A DNA stretch of 64,000 bases from Bemisia tabaci (GCF_918797505.1 NC_092798.1:6151501-6215500); one strand, 5' to 3'. Positions 1-12,859 are shown, counted from the first letter of the stretch. Numbers and translations are program-made. Notes: generated by a model from the letters alone, not told the origin.

Positions 1-861
1 AATATTCCCATGACTTGGCAACCTGTGATCTCTGTGAATGAAAAGTTAAGGTGCGCTGAGTTGTTCGAGTGACACTCGTCAGAGTTCCACTCACATTAAC
101 TGTTCTGTCATTGTGTAGGATGGAGGTTTCATTTTTTTACGCTAATTTTTTGTCCCCTCGGTAATGTTGAGTATATACAACTCCAAAGCTGTTTCTAATT
201 GTTCGGCAACTTCGAGACCTCTCAGAGTGTGAAGTCGCAGGCTCTTTCGGACCAGTTTCCCGGACAGCGTGTACATTAAATAACCATCAATTTTTTGTGA
301 GCTTTTTATACTAAGAAGAACTAAGCCGCATGCTACCGTAATGCATAAATGTAGTTCCTTAACAGAATGTCGAGCAACCGGGAAAACCAGGTTATGCCAG
401 GGAAATCAGAAAAAACGGCAGGAATTGCAACGAATTCTTATCTTTGATCCGTAGTAAATGAATGACTGATTTTCATTTATATTTATTCTGAATTTTTGTT
501 TGTTACAGGTAAGCCAATCACATTCCGTTTTCGTACCTCTGATGTCTGCGATTTTTGCTCAAGGGCCACGGTGAGTTTGCATCAGTTGATTTTATGAGTG
601 CTCCTCAATGTGATAATTTCCCCTCAGGTATCACGTTTTTATTTCTTTTGGAAAGAGAACTAGACTTTATGACGATTTTAGCATTTTGCACAAATATAAT
701 AATATAAACAATAATAATAATAATAACATTAGCACAAATTTTACCTAAATTTTAAAGAATTTAGTAATTCAAGTCCAATTATTGCCAGTCTTGCTTGGTT
801 TTTTTTGTTTAGAATAAAATATTCGAGAAAATAAGGCAACGCCTACTGTAGCAAGGCCAGA
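1..861. other. No recognisable gene
   Basis: AT-rich sequence with a short AAT microsatellite near 702-727. No long frame or repeat recognised. Confidence 0.5.
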
Positions 862-1004
862 TGGACTACATTTTGAAATTCGGAGCTATAATTTTCGGCT
901 CATTTCAGAAATAACGCATGTATACCATTAGTCTCCCTATACACATAAGTGTTTTTACGGATGGGCTAGAAACTGTAAAGTGATTGCCCTGATTGCAAAG
1001 TGAA
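862..1004. mobile_element. ~140-bp TIR element, family H (copy 1)
   Basis: Starts TGGACTACATTTTGAAATT and ends in a degenerate reverse complement (GATTGCAAAGTGAAGTC). The centre carries the family's CTCCCTATACACATAAGTG box. Confidence 0.65.
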
Positions 1005-1079
1005 GTCGAAATATGTGTCCTCATTTTGTGCTCATTAGCTGTATTAAAAGCAATGTAGCAGAGCATTTAAGTGGCGTCC

Positions 1080-1300
1080 AATTGGACCGCGTTCAACAGA
1101 AAGGAACCAAGCCACATTAGCTAATGCCAAATTTAACTGGACAATTTAATTTTTTACGAGAGAACGTTTGTGCGGATTTCTTTGGAAATTTTAAGAAATT
1201 GCTTCGAGTTTGCTGCACTCTGTAAAAAATCAAAGTCCCCAATTAAATTTGGCAATAGCTGATGTGGCTTGGTCCTTTTCTGTTTAACGCGGTCCGATTC
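1080..1300. mobile_element. ~220-bp TIR element with ~57-bp arms
   Basis: AATTGGACCGCGTTCAACAG...CCAAGCCACATTAGCTAATG is mirrored by TAGCTGATGTGGCTTGG...GTTTAACGCGGTCCGATT. Non-coding. Confidence 0.75.
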
Positions 1301-1679
1301 TACAATATTTTGTGACAAGGAACTACTATTTGGACTATTTATCCCAAAAGGAACTATGTGCGTAGGGTTTGCGTGTAAGATAGTTCCTTTTATCATAAAT
1401 ACGTTCATTTCTGACTCTCTCATAAAAGCACGAATCTGTGCAGGAAAACCGATGGCATATGTGTTTTTCCTAAAATGAGCAAGAACTTCTAGTTCTTTAA
1501 ACGCAAAATGTGTCCAATCAAGTGAATCGCATGCTGCAAAAAGGAACCAGCGTGATTACAGGGTTGTAAAAATGTTAATACTTCATAATCGTCTAAAGGA
1601 TGTCTCAGAATTACAAATATTCTTTGCTTTCCACCAAAAATTTGTTAATTTTAAAGAAGAATAATTGTGTACATTTTAA

Positions 1680-2095
1680 TATATATATAACGTCGCTTTA
1701 TAACCACTCTGGCGTTCTACGACACCCAAACGCCACATATGCCTGTCTTCCCAGAGGTTATCGGGCAACTGACACCGCAACATCTCTTCGTCAACGCCCT
1801 GCCGCCAACCCTTTACGGGACGTCCCCGTCGCCTCTTCCCAGGTGGTACCCAATCCAAAACTTGTTTGGGTAACCTCTCCTCCGACATTCTTTGCACATG
1901 TCTATACCAGCATAACTGCCATAACGTCGTACACGATATCTTTTTCAACCTTCATCACCTGGCGAATTCTCTCATTACAGACACGGTCCCGTCTCGAAAT
2001 GCCGGCAGATCGCCGCCAAAAATCCATTTCAGTTGCCCTCAACATTTCTTGCGTTCTTTTCGTCAAAGGCCACACTTCACTACCTTAGAGCACGA
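1680..2095 (-). pseudogene. Non-LTR retrotransposon reverse transcriptase, 3' remnant
   Basis: On the minus strand, WPLTKRTQEMLRATEMDFWR plus the following RRDR...NERIRQ segment, then in another frame WYRHVQRMSEERLPKQVLDW and PPGKRRRGRP, match the C-terminal tail of arthropod endonuclease-reverse transcriptase polyproteins. A frameshift near 1920-1950 and an in-frame stop near 2085 show it is dead. The catalytic RT core is absent. Confidence 0.75.
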
Positions 2096-2099
2096 TACT

Positions 2100-2940
2100 T
2101 TTAACGTGTACATTTTAATACTGTACTTAAATTGAGTCTTTTTATAAGATTAAGAGAGGAAGTTGCTCAATTTTGATTTCACTAAATCGCGCCGGTTCCT
2201 TTTTGCTAAATGCGATCCAAGTCTATCAAGGCAATATTCAGGTATTTGTGTTGAGGCACTTTCCTGTACAAGTGGCACCGACGCTGCCTTGCTTTTTGTG
2301 ATGACGGTATTAGAATCCGTACAGCCTACAGTCTTGGACTTACCGACAAAATCCTGCGGTTGAAGTCGTGTCCCAGTTTACACATCACAGCTTACTCACG
2401 CACGTCGCTTTTCCGGATTGATTCTTGATTTTCTTGGAAACCTCGATTCGTGGCATTTACTCGCATTTGGTAGGCTCCAAGTCCTCCGCAGCTCCTTTCC
2501 CAAGGCCTTGTCTCCACGGGACGTTTTCATGGGATTTGTCCCGAGTTCGAATCGCAGGAATGAACTTCTAGGATTTTTCCCGGTTACCGTCTCCACGGGA
2601 CGGGGCTCATGCGGTCCTGCGACAAGTTTGCGCGGGAATATAAGTTAGTAAAAATCGAGGATGAAAATAATAATTGAACACGATTGACAAGTAGAAACAT
2701 TATTTTAACTTAACAGGAACAGTGGAGTCACCAACAAAATATCGTATAGTTCGCTTTCACTTCTTCTTCCTCTCTCAGATGGTCCTAAAGGTACAAGGAC
2801 CATACTTGGTACTAGGAAAAATATTGATTAACTCAATATTTTTCCCAACTTGGTAAGTGAGATTTTTCCCTGGGACAAATCCCATGAAACGTCCCGCGGA
2901 GACAAGGCCCAAGCGCCTCGATTGTTGAATCGTTATCAAA
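2100..2940. other. No recognisable gene
   Basis: Contains two CTCCACGGGACG boxes near 2511 and 2590 with matching CATGGGATTTGTCCC (2528) and its inverted partner GGGACAAATCCCATG (2872), so probably a degraded inverted-repeat element; boundaries unclear. Confidence 0.4.
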
Positions 2941-3277
2941 CAGTGGCGTGGCGTGCTTTGCGATATATCGATTATTATGCCATTTAAACCCATGGGAAAG
3001 TATCGATGGACAGGGTGTTGGCACCGAAAACCTTAATAATCGATTATTTACCATATATTTAAATGACAGATCAATCGATACATCGCAAAGCACGCCACAC
3101 CACTGGACTCAGTCTCGAAGCGTGAATGATCGATTGGCGATATTTCCCCATTTGAAGCTATGGTAAAGAATCGATTATTAAGGTGTCCGTTGCGAACACT
3201 TTGTTCATCGATCCTTTTTCGTAGGTTAAAATGGCAGTTATATCGATTTATCGCTATAGGCACGCCACGTCACTGAC
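2941..3277. mobile_element. TIR element family I, two head-to-tail units
   Basis: CAGTGGCGTGGCGTGCTTTG followed by CGATATATCGATTA at 2941 is mirrored by ATCGCAAAGCACGCCAC at 3081-3098. A second inverted unit runs on to CACGCCACGTCACTG at 3277. Several ATCGAT-rich boxes are typical of this family. Confidence 0.75.
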
Positions 3278-3453
3278 AGGACTTAATCGATAAAGTTTAT
3301 TCGATAACGTATGAAAAATTGAGAATCGCTCAGCATTCCGCGAACAGCTTTTGTAATTGATCAAATACTCCGATGCAAGAGAGGACGCCGCATCAGTCCT
3401 CGAACGCCGCAAAATTTTGTTTGATAATTAAAACTAATATATCATCGCGATTG

Positions 3454-3706
3454 ATTAAAAAATCGAGCAACAAGCCAAAATAAACGAGTAATATTTCAAA
3501 CTACATGTACATAGAATAGATGGTTGGTTAGTTAGTTTACGACGATCAGCGACTAGGCCATTTACGTCGGGGACCAGGAAACTTTAAATTTTTGATGTGA
3601 AATAATATAAAAACAAGAATTTTATATACTATTATATTATTATACGCACATGTAGTTTGAAATATATTACTCGTTTATTTTGGCTTGTAGCTCGATTTTT
3701 AAATTA
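3454..3706. mobile_element. ~250-bp TIR element with ~55-bp arms
   Basis: ATCGAGCAACAAGCCAAAAT and the following AAACGAGTAATATTTCAAAC are mirrored by GTTTGAAATATATTACTCG and TTTTGGCTTGTAGCTCGAT. Centre non-coding. Confidence 0.8.
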
Positions 3707-4297
3707 ATTACCATGTTCTATACACCTTAACCAGCCAAATTTGGCAATAAAATATAAATCCAACGTACTGGAGAACTTTCGAATATTTTCCTTCCCTTTT
3801 TTATCAGAATTTCATTTTCAATTTTCTCGAATCTAAGATTTCGATAAACTTCAAGGCCAGATATTCGTAAACTTCGGTTTGCTCTTTCTGCAGGTTTGGC
3901 TGCGTAGCACCCACGTGAAAAAAATCATAAAATCCCCACATCGGTAATCAATCAATCGATTGATCTACCGTTGATTCATTCTAGAAATTATTTTTGAGGC
4001 TGTGGGTAAAAATCCTTTATAAGATATCCTGTACTCACAGCCTGCGCTCTAAGAGCAGTGGTGTTTCTTGAAAGTTATGGCATCACTGCTTTTTGTCGAT
4101 TTGAATAAAAGTAATGTAAACCAATCGATTTTTTGTGAGGCAGCTTACCTCACTCACTATCGATATGTTTAATCGATTTAAATGGCGTATAAACAATGAT
4201 GACAAGTTGAAAAATCGCCACTGGCTGGGAGAGTATCTGAAAAAAGCCTTGCTATGAAATTCGAGCCCTCTTTAAAAAAACCTCTCGACGTTACAAG
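3707..4297. other. No recognisable gene
   Basis: AT-rich; scattered ATCGAT words only. Confidence 0.4.
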
Positions 4298-4452
4298 CAG
4301 TGGCGTGGCGCGCTCTGCGATATATCGACTGACCTGATATTTAAACCTATGGAAAAGGATCGATAAACAGGATGTTTGCAACCAATATATTCATAATCGA
4401 TTCTTCACCACAAACTCAAATAGGGAAATCTCGATAATCGATCGTTCACGCG
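4298..4452. mobile_element. TIR element family I (copy 2)
   Basis: CAGTGGCGTGGCGCGCTCTG, GCGATATATCGACTG, GGATCGATAAACAGG and CATAATCGATTCTTCACCA in the family order, ending GATCGTTCACGC. Confidence 0.65.
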
Positions 4453-6173
4453 GTTCGCGACGCTATGAACACAGATGCGCTACGCGAAAATATTTACTTA
4501 CTTTGATATTAACATGTTAGTTTTTGTGCTTGAATAAACAACTTTAGCCCCACACCCCCCTCGGGAAGCAGTCCCTCCAGTCCCTTCAGGAATTTCCAAT
4601 AAAAACACCCTCGTGATAACTCGCCTTTACATTGCTTCGCGCTCAAGTAAGAGACCGCCGTGTGCGGTGTTGCCACTTCTCGACCAAGGTATTAAGTTGA
4701 CTAAACTTTGCAATATGGAATTACCGTGTCTTGCTCGTTGCAGAGAACTCAGTGATTTTTACAGGAATGTCCGCCGCACGAAAGAAATAAACTGAAAAAA
4801 ATACAAAGTATGGTAACAGCTACGATAAGTTTAGTTGATTTTTTACACAGTGATACTACATCGTGCAAATGTAACGCCACTGAAGTGGACTCCAAAGTTT
4901 TCCACATAGACTGATAGAATTTCCATCGTAATCCATCGAAATTCGCCAGAGTCTTGTGAATTTTGCCTGTTTAACAGATTAAATTGTTGAAGTATACATG
5001 TTATTTCAGAATAGATCCAAAATGGTTCGATCCATAAGCATAATTTTTATGAACGAGCACCTTATTGTTAAACATGCATTATTCAGTTTGAAATTCACTT
5101 TCAAAGCGTGAAAATCACGATTTCCTGCATAGTCCTTTTTTGCGGGTAATGTCAAATAAAAGGGAACAAGAACTACACGAGTTTCTCTATTTTAGTAAAG
5201 TGAATACACGTTTCTCAATTCGTGTAATTTGTTGTTAGGTCATGAGCACAGTTGCGTGGAAGGCCATTTGAAATTAACCAATGGTGCACCCGCACGCCAG
5301 AAACATTCACTGATTCAACTATGGCTTCTCAATAGTGAAGGACGGTCACAACCTGACGATTCATTCCCAGTTCAACATAGTTGCCTTATCTGTGATATTT
5401 TGAATCAAACAAATGGATACCTTTGAAATTTCGTTAAATAACTAAGCTTTTTGGGAGACCCTTCCTGGGTATCATGGCAATGGTGAAAGCTCCTCAGATT
5501 ACTTCCAGGACTGATTATTTCATTTTGCAGACAAATCGAAGTACGGTAAACATATTTGGCGCATGACATCACCCGAAAATCATCATCCACTTAGTGGGTA
5601 GGTAAAGGACCGAAAAAAGGTGATGCGTGTTGCTCCTTTATAATTGTCTGTAAGAGAGAGATGGATTCCCAAAAGTAAAAGTAAAGATCGATAGACCTAG
5701 GTCAATCAGTTAAGAGAGTTGAGTGTGATAATCTTTGCAAAAGAATACGAACGACGAAAAGTAAGGTAGGGATTTAATGATCATTTTTTTTTAGTTGACC
5801 GGCAAAAATCTATGGCACGAATGCGGACAATACAAACAATGATGGTTGAATCATTTCGATTTTGCCACCATTTTGTGTGTGACGTCAAGAGGGTGAGAGA
5901 TGCGACTTCCCTTTTATATTCGCCTTGTTGTGGCAAGCTGTTGGGCTGAAAAAATTACTAGAAGAAAAAAATTACTGAAAATCAAGCATAGATTTCAATT
6001 TTTCACGATTTCATTGAAATTTCGAGTGTTTCAAAATCTTATTTTTCATGAAATTTTCCATCTCTGGCCAGCAGCCTAATTGTTGAAATCTTGTGTTAGT
6101 CGACCTGAATAGACAAGATTAAGAAAAATTAAGTTAAGCGATCGGTCAGTTTTGTCTTTGTCCTTCTTGTAGT
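4453..6173. other. No recognisable gene
   Basis: No frame above 65 codons that resembles a known protein and no strong repeat. Confidence 0.4.
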
Positions 6174-6475
6174 TCCGGTCAGGGTGGCAAAATTTCGAAA
6201 AAAAAAATGAAATCTTTGATTTTCACGTGAAACAATTCATAAAATTTCATGAATTTGTGGAAGAAATTGAAAAATACCAGTTCCTTAACATGTTCCGCAA
6301 AATGTAAAAATTTTACCTCCTTCTATTTTGGTGTGTTGTATGACGGGTTGCATACTCTAGCCCTTGAAAAATATGAAATAATTCACAGTCTCATTGAAAT
6401 GTCATGAAATACTTGACTGAAATTTCCAATCTTTCATATCTTTCTTACGTTTCATACCACCCTGGTTCCGGTAAC
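6174..6475. mobile_element. Possible ~300-bp TIR element
   Basis: TTCCGGTCAGGGTGGCAAAA is mirrored, with mismatches, by CATACCACCCTGGTTCCGG. The interior is made of degenerate TTTCATGAAAT words. Confidence 0.45.
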
Positions 6476-7136
6476 TGGTGTACTCGTCGGAAAGCTGAAG
6501 GTTTCTCTCGAGTCGCCGATAGTATGCCGTCAAACCTTGGTTAAATCCATATTTTATCGGCACGACGAAGAGGACCAAGGATGAAGCTGACCAATCACAT
6601 AACTCAATTTTTCTTAACTTCGTTTCACCCAGTAGACAAACACAAAATTTACGGGTTGTCGTGGAGTGGTCTTTCTGTTTCTGTTAGTAAATTTTATAAT
6701 GGTCCCAAAAATCTAAAGATAGAGTGCTCGTTTCTAAAAACACGGGGAAGAAGTGAAGTCACCCAGGCGTTGCGCTGTGCGCTTGTCGGAGTGTATAAAT
6801 GAGCGGGGGAATCCATGTCCGACAAACGAAATTTGATTTGAACTTGTCCTCGTGATTTTTCGCCACTTTTCCTAATCTCGTTTTATATGCCTAAAACGAA
6901 CAAATCAATAAAAGTGGGATGTTGACTTCTTTAAATAAACCTATTTTGGCTTAGTAATAAGCAGGAAACTCAGATAAAGTTAGTTTTTCTGTTGCTCGAT
7001 CCATAGAGGCCGCGCCGGTTGAAACAGGCCGTTACAGTTTTAGATGATTGTAACCCCCAAATGAGATTAATAGGTTGACGAAGGACTAAAAATAATCTGA
7101 AGTTTAAAACAATATCTTGGCGTGTGAATTTGAGCA
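6476..7136. other. No recognisable gene
   Basis: Nothing recognised. Confidence 0.4.
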
Positions 7137-7881
7137 ATGGAGATGTTGCATGTGTGAGGAATTTGCGATTTGACTGTTGATTCTTACGTAAAAGTTTGCG
7201 AGAAACATGATGGTGCCACTGGTTCTCTCTGAAATCATCTCCCAAGCTCACAAAAAGCTCTAAAGTTGAGGCCAAAATGGAGGGGATTTCCCACCCTACC
7301 CTGAGAGTCCACGTCTACATCAAGACAAATTCTCCATGCAAAGATAGGAAGCAAATACATTGACAGGGCTGCCGCTTTATTTGGGGACTCCAAAACTGAA
7401 AACACGGCAACCCTGCTAATGTATTTGTTCCCTGTCTTTGCATGCACTGAGAAAAAACTATGGTTTATAAACCTATTAGAGGTAAATATGGAACACCACT
7501 AATAGTAGTACCTCTACATATAATAATAGCACATATACCTTAGTTATGGTCTCTGTACCTTAATTAGGTACAGAGACCATAGTATGGTTCACAGACCGAG
7601 AATCATTAGTTTATTTACAACTATTATAGGTGTTCCATATTTACCACTAATAGGTTTATAAACCATAGCTTTTTCTCAGTGTGGAGAGTTTGTCTTGATG
7701 TAGAGGTGGACTCTCAGGATAGCGTGGGATATCCCCTCCATTTTGGCCTCAACTTAAGAGCTTTTTTTGAGCTTGGGAGTTGCTTTCAAAGAAAACCAGT
7801 GGCGCCATCGTGTTTCTCGCAAACTTTCACGTATGACTCAACAGTCAAATCGCAAATTCCTCACACATACAACATCTCCAT
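7137..7881. mobile_element. Long-TIR element family B (copy 1), split by a family A insertion
   Basis: Arms of about 230 bp: ATGGAGATGTTGCATGTGTG to CATCAAGACAAATTCTCCATG, mirrored on the right and ending ACATCTCCAT. The centre reads GGGCTGCCGCTTTATTTGGG. Family A (7445-7681) sits in the right arm. Confidence 0.85.
7445..7681. mobile_element. 237-bp TIR element family A (copy 1), nested in family B
   Basis: CACTGAGAAAAAACTATGG...CTTTTTCTCAGTG, with TG duplicated on both sides (7443-7444, 7682-7683). The interior is palindromic TTAGTTATGGTCTCTGTACC-type sequence. Confidence 0.88.
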
Positions 7882-8366
7882 TAACCTAGTATAATTTGTT
7901 TTCGATTAGTCCACTGACCATTTTTGTGCGATGTGGCAACGATAAGCCGCATCGCTTGGTGGCGTCACCACTCCAGTGCACTCTCACCCACTCGAGTCAT
8001 GACTAAAGTTGAGCGACCTAATTTGCTGACTATCAACTCAACTCCACCGGACCGCAGAAACAGGATCGACGCCTTACCCGTTACCGCCCACCGTTGCATA
8101 ACCGCAAAAAGGATACCGTCTTTGTTTTCGAAACTCCGAATATTCCTTCCTCAAACTGAGACGATATCGGAGACAGAGCTGTTAACCTGCTTAAAGTGGA
8201 GGACCCATTCTGCCATGATAGCGGAGGGTGCCGTAACTCTCGAATTTTCGAAATCTAGTTTCCTTTAAAATTCGTCGAATCTCTTTTAGATAAAATACCT
8301 GAGACAGCTATAACAGCGGTCCGATCGTTGAAATTGATAGTCAAAATAGCTGAGAAGGCTATAACA

Positions 8367-8639
8367 GCGGGCTGATCGTGGAAATTGATAGACGAAGCGA
8401 TAGACGAAGTGACCGACAAAGACCCACGGAGTTTGGAGCGATCCTATTGGTTGTTATAGACCAAGGGGGTAAAAGGTGGACTGACTGTTTAGGATCTGTC
8501 GTGGGTTGCCGTTAGTTAGTCTATTACTTACCTCCTTTGTCCATGGCAAACGCCCGCTTCCATCAATAGGACCCTTCCATATGTACATTTTGTCTTCTTT
8601 GTCTATGGCCTTGTCTATCAATATCAACAATCAGCCCGC
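8367..8639. mobile_element. ~270-bp TIR element family C (copy 1)
   Basis: GCGGGCTGATCGTGGAAATTGATAGAC is mirrored by TGTCTATCAATATCAACAATCAGCCCGC. The interior holds CTATTGGTTGTTATAG and GGGTTGCCGTTAGTTAGTCT, shared with the copy at 18619. Confidence 0.8.
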
Positions 8640-8740
8640 AGCCCAATTCGTCTTATTTGTATGAAAACAAGAAATATGAGGACATTGTAAGTGCGGAATA
8701 ATCGTTTCGGTCAAAACAGCCTAAAGGAACATTACTCTGC

Positions 8741-9053
8741 TACACGAAGAAAAAAACTTCGTGCGTGGGACCCAAAGTTGAGGTCATATGAATCTCTGAA
8801 GTTTTCGGATCACGTATCTAAAAACTTGAGGTCCAGCTGTCTAAGTTCGGGTCAGACATCTGATGTACTTAGGTACATACTGAGGGGTTCGGGTCACACA
8901 TCTAAAGTATCCGGTACAAACCTAAGTACTTCAGATGTCTGACCCAAACTTCGGCAGTTGGACCTCAAGTTTTTGGATGCGCGATCCGAAAACTTCAGAG
9001 ATCCATATGACCTCAACTTCGGGTCCCATGCACGAAGTTTTTTTCTCGGTGTA
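8741..9053. mobile_element. ~310-bp palindromic element family F (copy 1)
   Basis: TACACGAAGAAAAAAACTTC, GTGCGTGGGACCCAAAGTTGAGGTCATATG on the left is mirrored by CATATGACCTCAACTTCGGG...CACGAAGTTTTTTTC. Arms about 130 bp. Confidence 0.85.
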
Positions 9054-9649
9054 ACATGAAAATTTAAAGACGCATTTAGACAGTGGAAATGAAATTCGTC
9101 GATTTTCGACCATCCAAGCAAGTTCAGAGTCTCTCGGGTGATTAATAGCAGTTTGATAAAGGACGGAGTCCTCTTTCAACAAAATTTTCCGCTTAGACGC
9201 TACTGAGTTCATTTTCTTAAATTTCATTTTTCCACTTACACTATCACAGCGGTATATGGAGAGGGCGACCGGACATGTGGGTAATTTTGGAGGGTGATAA
9301 TGGAGCTCTTGGGGCAAAATGTATTCTTATCGTCCAGAATAATTTATTATTAAAATTGTTACGGCCGCAAGATCGTTTTTATAACAAGCATTTGACCTAG
9401 TGCTTGCATAAACTTACTCATTTTTGCGGAAGGATGCAATTAATACAATATTCTTGGCAATTTTGCTTTGATATTTGAATGTGGAGATCAGCCTTTTTTT
9501 AGTGTTTTTGTGTTGGGACGTTGGCTGCTTTTTGGGCCTGAAGAGTTCAATATTCCGACTTGTCCATGTCCATGCTCTCCCCAAATAGGTATTCTAGCTT
9601 AAAGCATGAAAGTTATACTCGAAAATCAACATTGACAACAGATGGTTGA
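9054..9649. other. No recognisable gene
   Basis: Nothing recognised. Confidence 0.4.
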
Positions 9650-9790
9650 ATTGGACTTCATTTTGCAATTATGAACTATAATTTCCGGCTCATCCTTAAA
9701 AACGTTTATGTATAGAGAAACTAATGGTACATGTGTTGTTTCTAAACCGACCCAGAAATTATAGTTCCGAATTGCAAAATGTAATCCAAT
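9650..9790. mobile_element. ~140-bp TIR element family H (copy 2)
   Basis: TTGGACTTCATTTTGCAATT mirrored by GAATTGCAAAATGTAATCC, with central TATAGAGAAACTAATGG. A weaker relative lies at about 9808-9945. Confidence 0.75.
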
Positions 9791-9945
9791 TGGAGAGCAT
9801 CAATGGAACTGCATATTGTAATAAAGAACTGCAGTGGCTTACTCATCGGTAAAAACACTCAAGTGCATTGGAAAATAATGGTACGCACGTTTTCTCTAAA
9901 CACTGAGCGAGAAATAGTAGTTACTGATTGCATGATGATAGTCAA

Positions 9946-10813
9946 ATTACATCAAACGCTACCTCATGTTCTCTCATAGTTGATTTTCTCTTAAAAAAAC
10001 GTGTTCTGCTATACAACTTTGAAGGGTTTACCGCGAAATGTGCGGTACGTTTCAAGGTGTTGCGTCGCTTATGGCCTGGATTACACGATCAAATTCCCGT
10101 CAAATTTTGATCAAAATGATGACCGAGATGACGGTCGATTGTTATCTAGATTGATGAGTAAAATTAATTAAAACAGCGTGTTGATTGAAATAAGCATGAA
10201 ATAAGCACGGTTGTGTGGAAATCAGATGAAGGATGAGCCCCACAGCTCCATCATCTACCATCAAATTTTTGTAGGCCGCAGAAATTTATGGTAGATGGTG
10301 CGCACCAGTCACCATTTGATCGGAAATTGATGGAAATTTGAGCGTGTAACCAGCGCATTATTTTTTGAAAAAGAGAGAGGAAATTTGGAAACGTATAATG
10401 TAGTACGTAGTAATGTATAACGTGTGGTAACACCGCTGAGCTAATGAATTTTGTATGCTACTGTTTGGATTCTGTTCGGTCGAATCGATACCTGCTTCAG
10501 TGAAGGACCCCTCAGGGTGACAACCTGTCTGAATCAGTCTCCGAGACGCCGCGCTGCCGTTGGAACGAAGCTCTTGCATCCCCCAGGGATTCGCTATTTA
10601 AGCTCACTCTCTTAGGCCTTGTCAACACGAGCGCTGTTTGGACGAAATTGTTCCTCGAACCGAGGTTTTGCGGAACATGTTATAGCTAAGTTACAATAAA
10701 TCCCTAGAACAAGTTCGCAAGAAGTTCCAAGAACCACACTCGAATGTCAAGGCCTTAAAATATCGCATGAAACACGATCGTGCCACCGGTTTTCGCGCAA
10801 ACAGACCTTCAAG
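9946..10813. other. No recognisable gene
   Basis: Inverted CCATCATCTACCATCAAATTT / AAATTTATGGTAGATGGTG around 10249-10300 suggests a small degraded hairpin. No gene. Confidence 0.4.
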
Positions 10814-10953
10814 GGGACTACATTTTGCAATTTGGAACTATAAATTCTAGCCCGGTTTAAAAACAACGTATGTGCCATTCGTTTCCCTATGCACGTAAGT
10901 GTTTTTTCAGAAGAGCCAGAGTTTATAGTTCCAAATTGCAAAATGCAATCCAA
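10814..10953. mobile_element. 140-bp TIR element family H (copy 3)
   Basis: GGGGACTACATTTTGCAATTTGG mirrored by CCAAATTGCAAAATGCAATCC. Confidence 0.8.
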
Positions 10954-11617
10954 GGGGACGTTCGTAAATTAAGTAACGCTTTTGGGAGAGGATGTGTTGA
11001 GGGGAGCATCACGCTATTTTGTTCTCATGTGTCAAGGATAGGGGACCTACGCCACAAAAGCGTTACGAAAGGGGGGGGGGGGAGGTCACAAATGCAGAAA
11101 AAGTGCGTTATATAATTAAAGGACGGCCCAAGCTCAAAAAAGCTCTGAAGTTAAGGCAGTGGTGGTTGGTGGTGCAGGGTGTCAACTCGTCTAAAATTTC
11201 CGAAAAGTTCAGGAAGAGTACTGATTTTTCAAGGGCGGGCCGGAAGTACTGAAAAATGGCGAAAATTCCGCAAAAAGGTCCGGAATAGGTCCTTCGTACT
11301 ACGCGTGTTTTTCAATCAAGCCTAGAAATTGTTGATTGTTAGGGTAGTATTTGCCTGCAAGATCGCGATTGTGCCGTCAATTCATCTTCAAGCCACCAAT
11401 GATATTTTGCGTCTGCTTCATTTTTGTCGCAATTCGAGCGAGGATAGATAGGTTCGATAGAGGTACTGAAAAAGAACTGAATTTTTCTGTCGAGAAGGCA
11501 CTGAATTTCTTGGGGGAGGTACTGAAAAAGCTTTGTAAAAGTACTGATTTTTGACTAGCCTGTTTTAGCAGACGCCTTGTAGAGGAAATTGCATATGTTG
11601 GTGAGAGTTCACCTCTA
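10954..11617. other. Gene-free repeat-derived stretch
   Basis: GTTACGAAAGGGGGGGG preceded by the partly inverted GTAAATTAAGTAACGCTTTT looks like a short TIR relic (about 10954-11085). Several GTACTGAAAAA boxes occur at 11240-11540. Confidence 0.4.
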
Positions 11618-12365
11618 CACTGAGAAAAAGCTATGGCCTATAAACTAATTAGTGGTTCATATGGAACACTATTAATAGTTCTATATGAACTAATGATTAT
11701 CGGTCTGTGAACCTCATTGTGGTAGCTCGTACTATAGTATGGTATATATACCATAACTAAGGTATATGTACTATTTTCTTATATGTTGCCCTTACTACTA
11801 TTAGTGTTGATCCATATAAACCACTAATGGAGATGCTGCATGTGCGAGGAATTTGCGATTTGACTGTTGATTCTTATGTAAAAGTTCGCGAGAAACGCGA
11901 TGGTGCCACTACTTTTCTCTGAAATTAACTCCCAAGCTCAAAAAAAGCTCTAAAGTTGAGGCCAAAATGGAGGGGATATCCCACCCTACCCTGAGAGTCC
12001 ACCTCTACATCAAGACAAACACTCCATGCAAAGAAAGGGAGCAAATACATTGACAGGGCTGCTACTTTATTTGGGGACTCAGAGACTGAAAACACGGCAT
12101 CACTGCTAGTGTATTTGCTCCCTATCTTTGCATGGAGTGTTTGTCTTGATGTAGAGGTGGACTCTCAGGGTAGGACGGGATATCCCCTCCATTTTGGCCT
12201 CACTTTGAGAGCTTTTTTTGAGCTTGGGAGTTGATTTCAGAGAAAACCAGTGGCACCATCGTGTTTCTCGCAAAATTTTACACTACAGTTAATTATAGTC
12301 AAATCGCAAATTCCTCACACATGCAACATCTCCATTGGTTTATAAGCCATAGATTTTTCTCCGTG
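11618..12365. mobile_element. TIR element family A (copy 2), split by a family B insertion
   Basis: Starts CACTGAGAAAAAGCTATGG, ends ATTTTTCTCCGTG; TA flanks both sides (11616-11617, 12366-12367), a 2-bp duplication. The family B copy at 11827-12335 interrupts it, the reverse of the nesting at 7.1-7.9 kb. Confidence 0.82.
11827..12335. mobile_element. Long-TIR element family B (copy 2), nested in family A
   Basis: ATGGAGATGCTGCATGTGCG...ATGCAACATCTCCAT, about 509 bp, arms about 225 bp. Confidence 0.87.
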
Positions 12366-12859
12366 TATTCAATCAAGCACTCAATGCAACGCACTAGACC
12401 GAGGCGGAAGAAACCACGGGGCGCGCTGACGCGGCGGATGACGTCACTTGGCACCACCGGCGGAGCGTGGGGTGGCGGGGGCGGGAGTTCATTATTTTCT
12501 GGCTGACAGCTTTGTCTACCGCATCGCAGCCCCGCCGATCGGTTACGCCTCGGGTCGCGCCGCCGTCGGCGATTTATGGCGGGAATTTTGACGCTCGCCC
12601 CCTCCACCCCCCATCCACCCCTCCACCCCCCTATCCACCCCTCCCCCCCGTCCCGGGGACCGAATTTGGGAAGGAGATTGAGTTTTGGAACGCAGGGTCG
12701 GGCCCGGTCGGGACGAGAATCAAAATATGTGCGGTTCCATCGCATCGGCACACAGTGGATGGAGTCAATAGGAGAGAGGTCGGACGTGACATTTTTGACG
12801 AAAACTGCAAATATTGGTGTCCATTTTGTCACATTTTGCATACCAAGGGGTGCTTTACA
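12366..12859. other. GC-rich gene-free patch
   Basis: Markedly GC-rich and rich in CpG between about 12390 and 12720, with C-rich microsatellite-like sequence. Overlapping frames in several phases are compositional and match nothing known. It could be a host CpG-rich promoter or an old insertion. Confidence 0.4.
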
